NCBI RefSeq assembly: GCF_016919445.1
Contig: NZ_CP070356.1
Location: forward strand, 1,123,501-1,187,500
Direction: 5' to 3'
DNA: 64,000 bases
Origin: Pseudomonas sp. PDNC002
GTDB lineage: Bacteria > Pseudomonadota > Gammaproteobacteria > Pseudomonadales > Pseudomonadaceae
The notes below the pieces were generated by a model. That model made no database searches. It was not told the DNA's origin and saw nothing but the letters and a program-made list of their open reading frames with translations. The stretch's first letter is position 1. The number at the start of each line of letters is the position of its first letter. Made by a program: the position numbers and the translations under genes. Below, in pieces: positions 63,649 through 64,000 of this stretch.

Positions 63649-64000
63649 TATTCGGCCTCCTTCAGCTTGGCCAGTACTTCGTCACGCAATTCGGGGGTGG
63701 CCATCGGGAAGCCGAGGCGGGCGCGGGCCTGCAGGTAGCTCTGCGCCACGGCGCGGGCCAGGGTGCGCACGCGCAGGATGTAGCGCTGACGCTCGGTCAC
63801 CGAGATGGCGCGGCGGGCGTCCAGCAGGTTGAAGGTGTGCGAGGCCTTGAGGACCATCTCGTAGGTCGGCAGCGGCAGCTGCAGCTCGATCAGGCGGTTG
63901 GCTTCGCTTTCGTAGAAGTCGAACAGCTCGAAGAGTTTCTCGACGTTGGCGTGCTCGAAGTTGTAGGTCGACTGTTCCACTTCGTTCTGGTGGAACACGT
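63648..64000 (-). CDS. glyQ: Glycyl-tRNA synthetase alpha subunit, C-terminal part (truncated by window edge)
   Basis: The last 116 codons of glyQ; the gene continues beyond the right edge. Sequence [20 protein letters not shown] and [22 protein letters not shown] are diagnostic. Catalytic subunit; pairs with GlyS. Confidence 0.97.
   Translation of the reverse strand, partial: VFHQNEVEQSTYNFEHANVEKLFELFDFYESEANRLIELQLPLPTYEMVLKASHTFNLLDARRAISVTERQRYILRVRTLARAVAQSYLQARARLGFPMATPELRDEVLAKLKEAE

Overview
The window looks like the replication-origin region of a GC-rich Pseudomonas chromosome, most similar in gene content to the P. aeruginosa group. The call rests on the block yidC-yidD-rnpA-rpmH / oriC / dnaA-dnaN-recF-gyrB, the parS sequence TGTTCCACGTGGAACA, the algB-kinB-ampDh2 cluster and the carnitine genes cdhC-caiX-cdhR. 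No species is assigned.

Layout. Bases 1-8 kb hold quaternary-amine (carnitine) genes, a small NTF2-like protein, a GMC flavin oxidoreductase and a NitT/TauT-type ABC importer. Bases 8-24 kb are mixed accessory and envelope genes: a large exported protein of unknown function, AEC, CitMHS, TerC, Na/Pi and MHS-family transporters, a PQQ/sorbosone-dehydrogenase-like lipoprotein, an AraC regulator, an SDR enzyme and an M16 peptidase. Bases 24-35.8 kb hold a nucleoside-recognition membrane protein, gltP, several small envelope proteins (DUF3313, Ivy, DUF1328, DUF2383, BON), algB-kinB, ampDh2 and marC. From 35.9 kb to the origin everything runs leftward, co-directional with the left replication fork: glmU, atpC-D-G-A-H-F-E-B-I, parB-parA-rsmG-mnmG, mnmE, yidC-yidD-rnpA-rpmH. 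The oriC lies at about 53.4-53.9 kb. To its right are dnaA-dnaN-recF-gyrB on the plus strand, then plsC, gmhB, glyS and the end of glyQ on the minus strand.

The genes fit together as an origin core: initiation (DnaA, DnaA boxes), clamp and gyrase, segregation (ParA, ParB, two parS sites inside recF), tRNA U34 modification (MnmE, MnmG), 16S methylation (RsmG), membrane insertion (YidC, YidD), RNase P protein and ATP synthase. No mobile element, CRISPR array, rRNA or tRNA was recognised.

The most unusual signal is not a gene. The exact DnaA box TTATCCACA occurs 26 times by hand count between 1.8 and 53.9 kb, on both strands, inside and between genes, where base composition predicts well under one. 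Inside genes it is read in several frames and uses codons that are rare here. It is absent from the ATP synthase operon and from everything right of the origin. A second origin-like cluster (AT-rich stretch plus DnaA boxes) lies between mnmG and mnmE. A synteny break joins the algB-kinB-ampDh2-marC block directly to glmU, with no glmS beside it.
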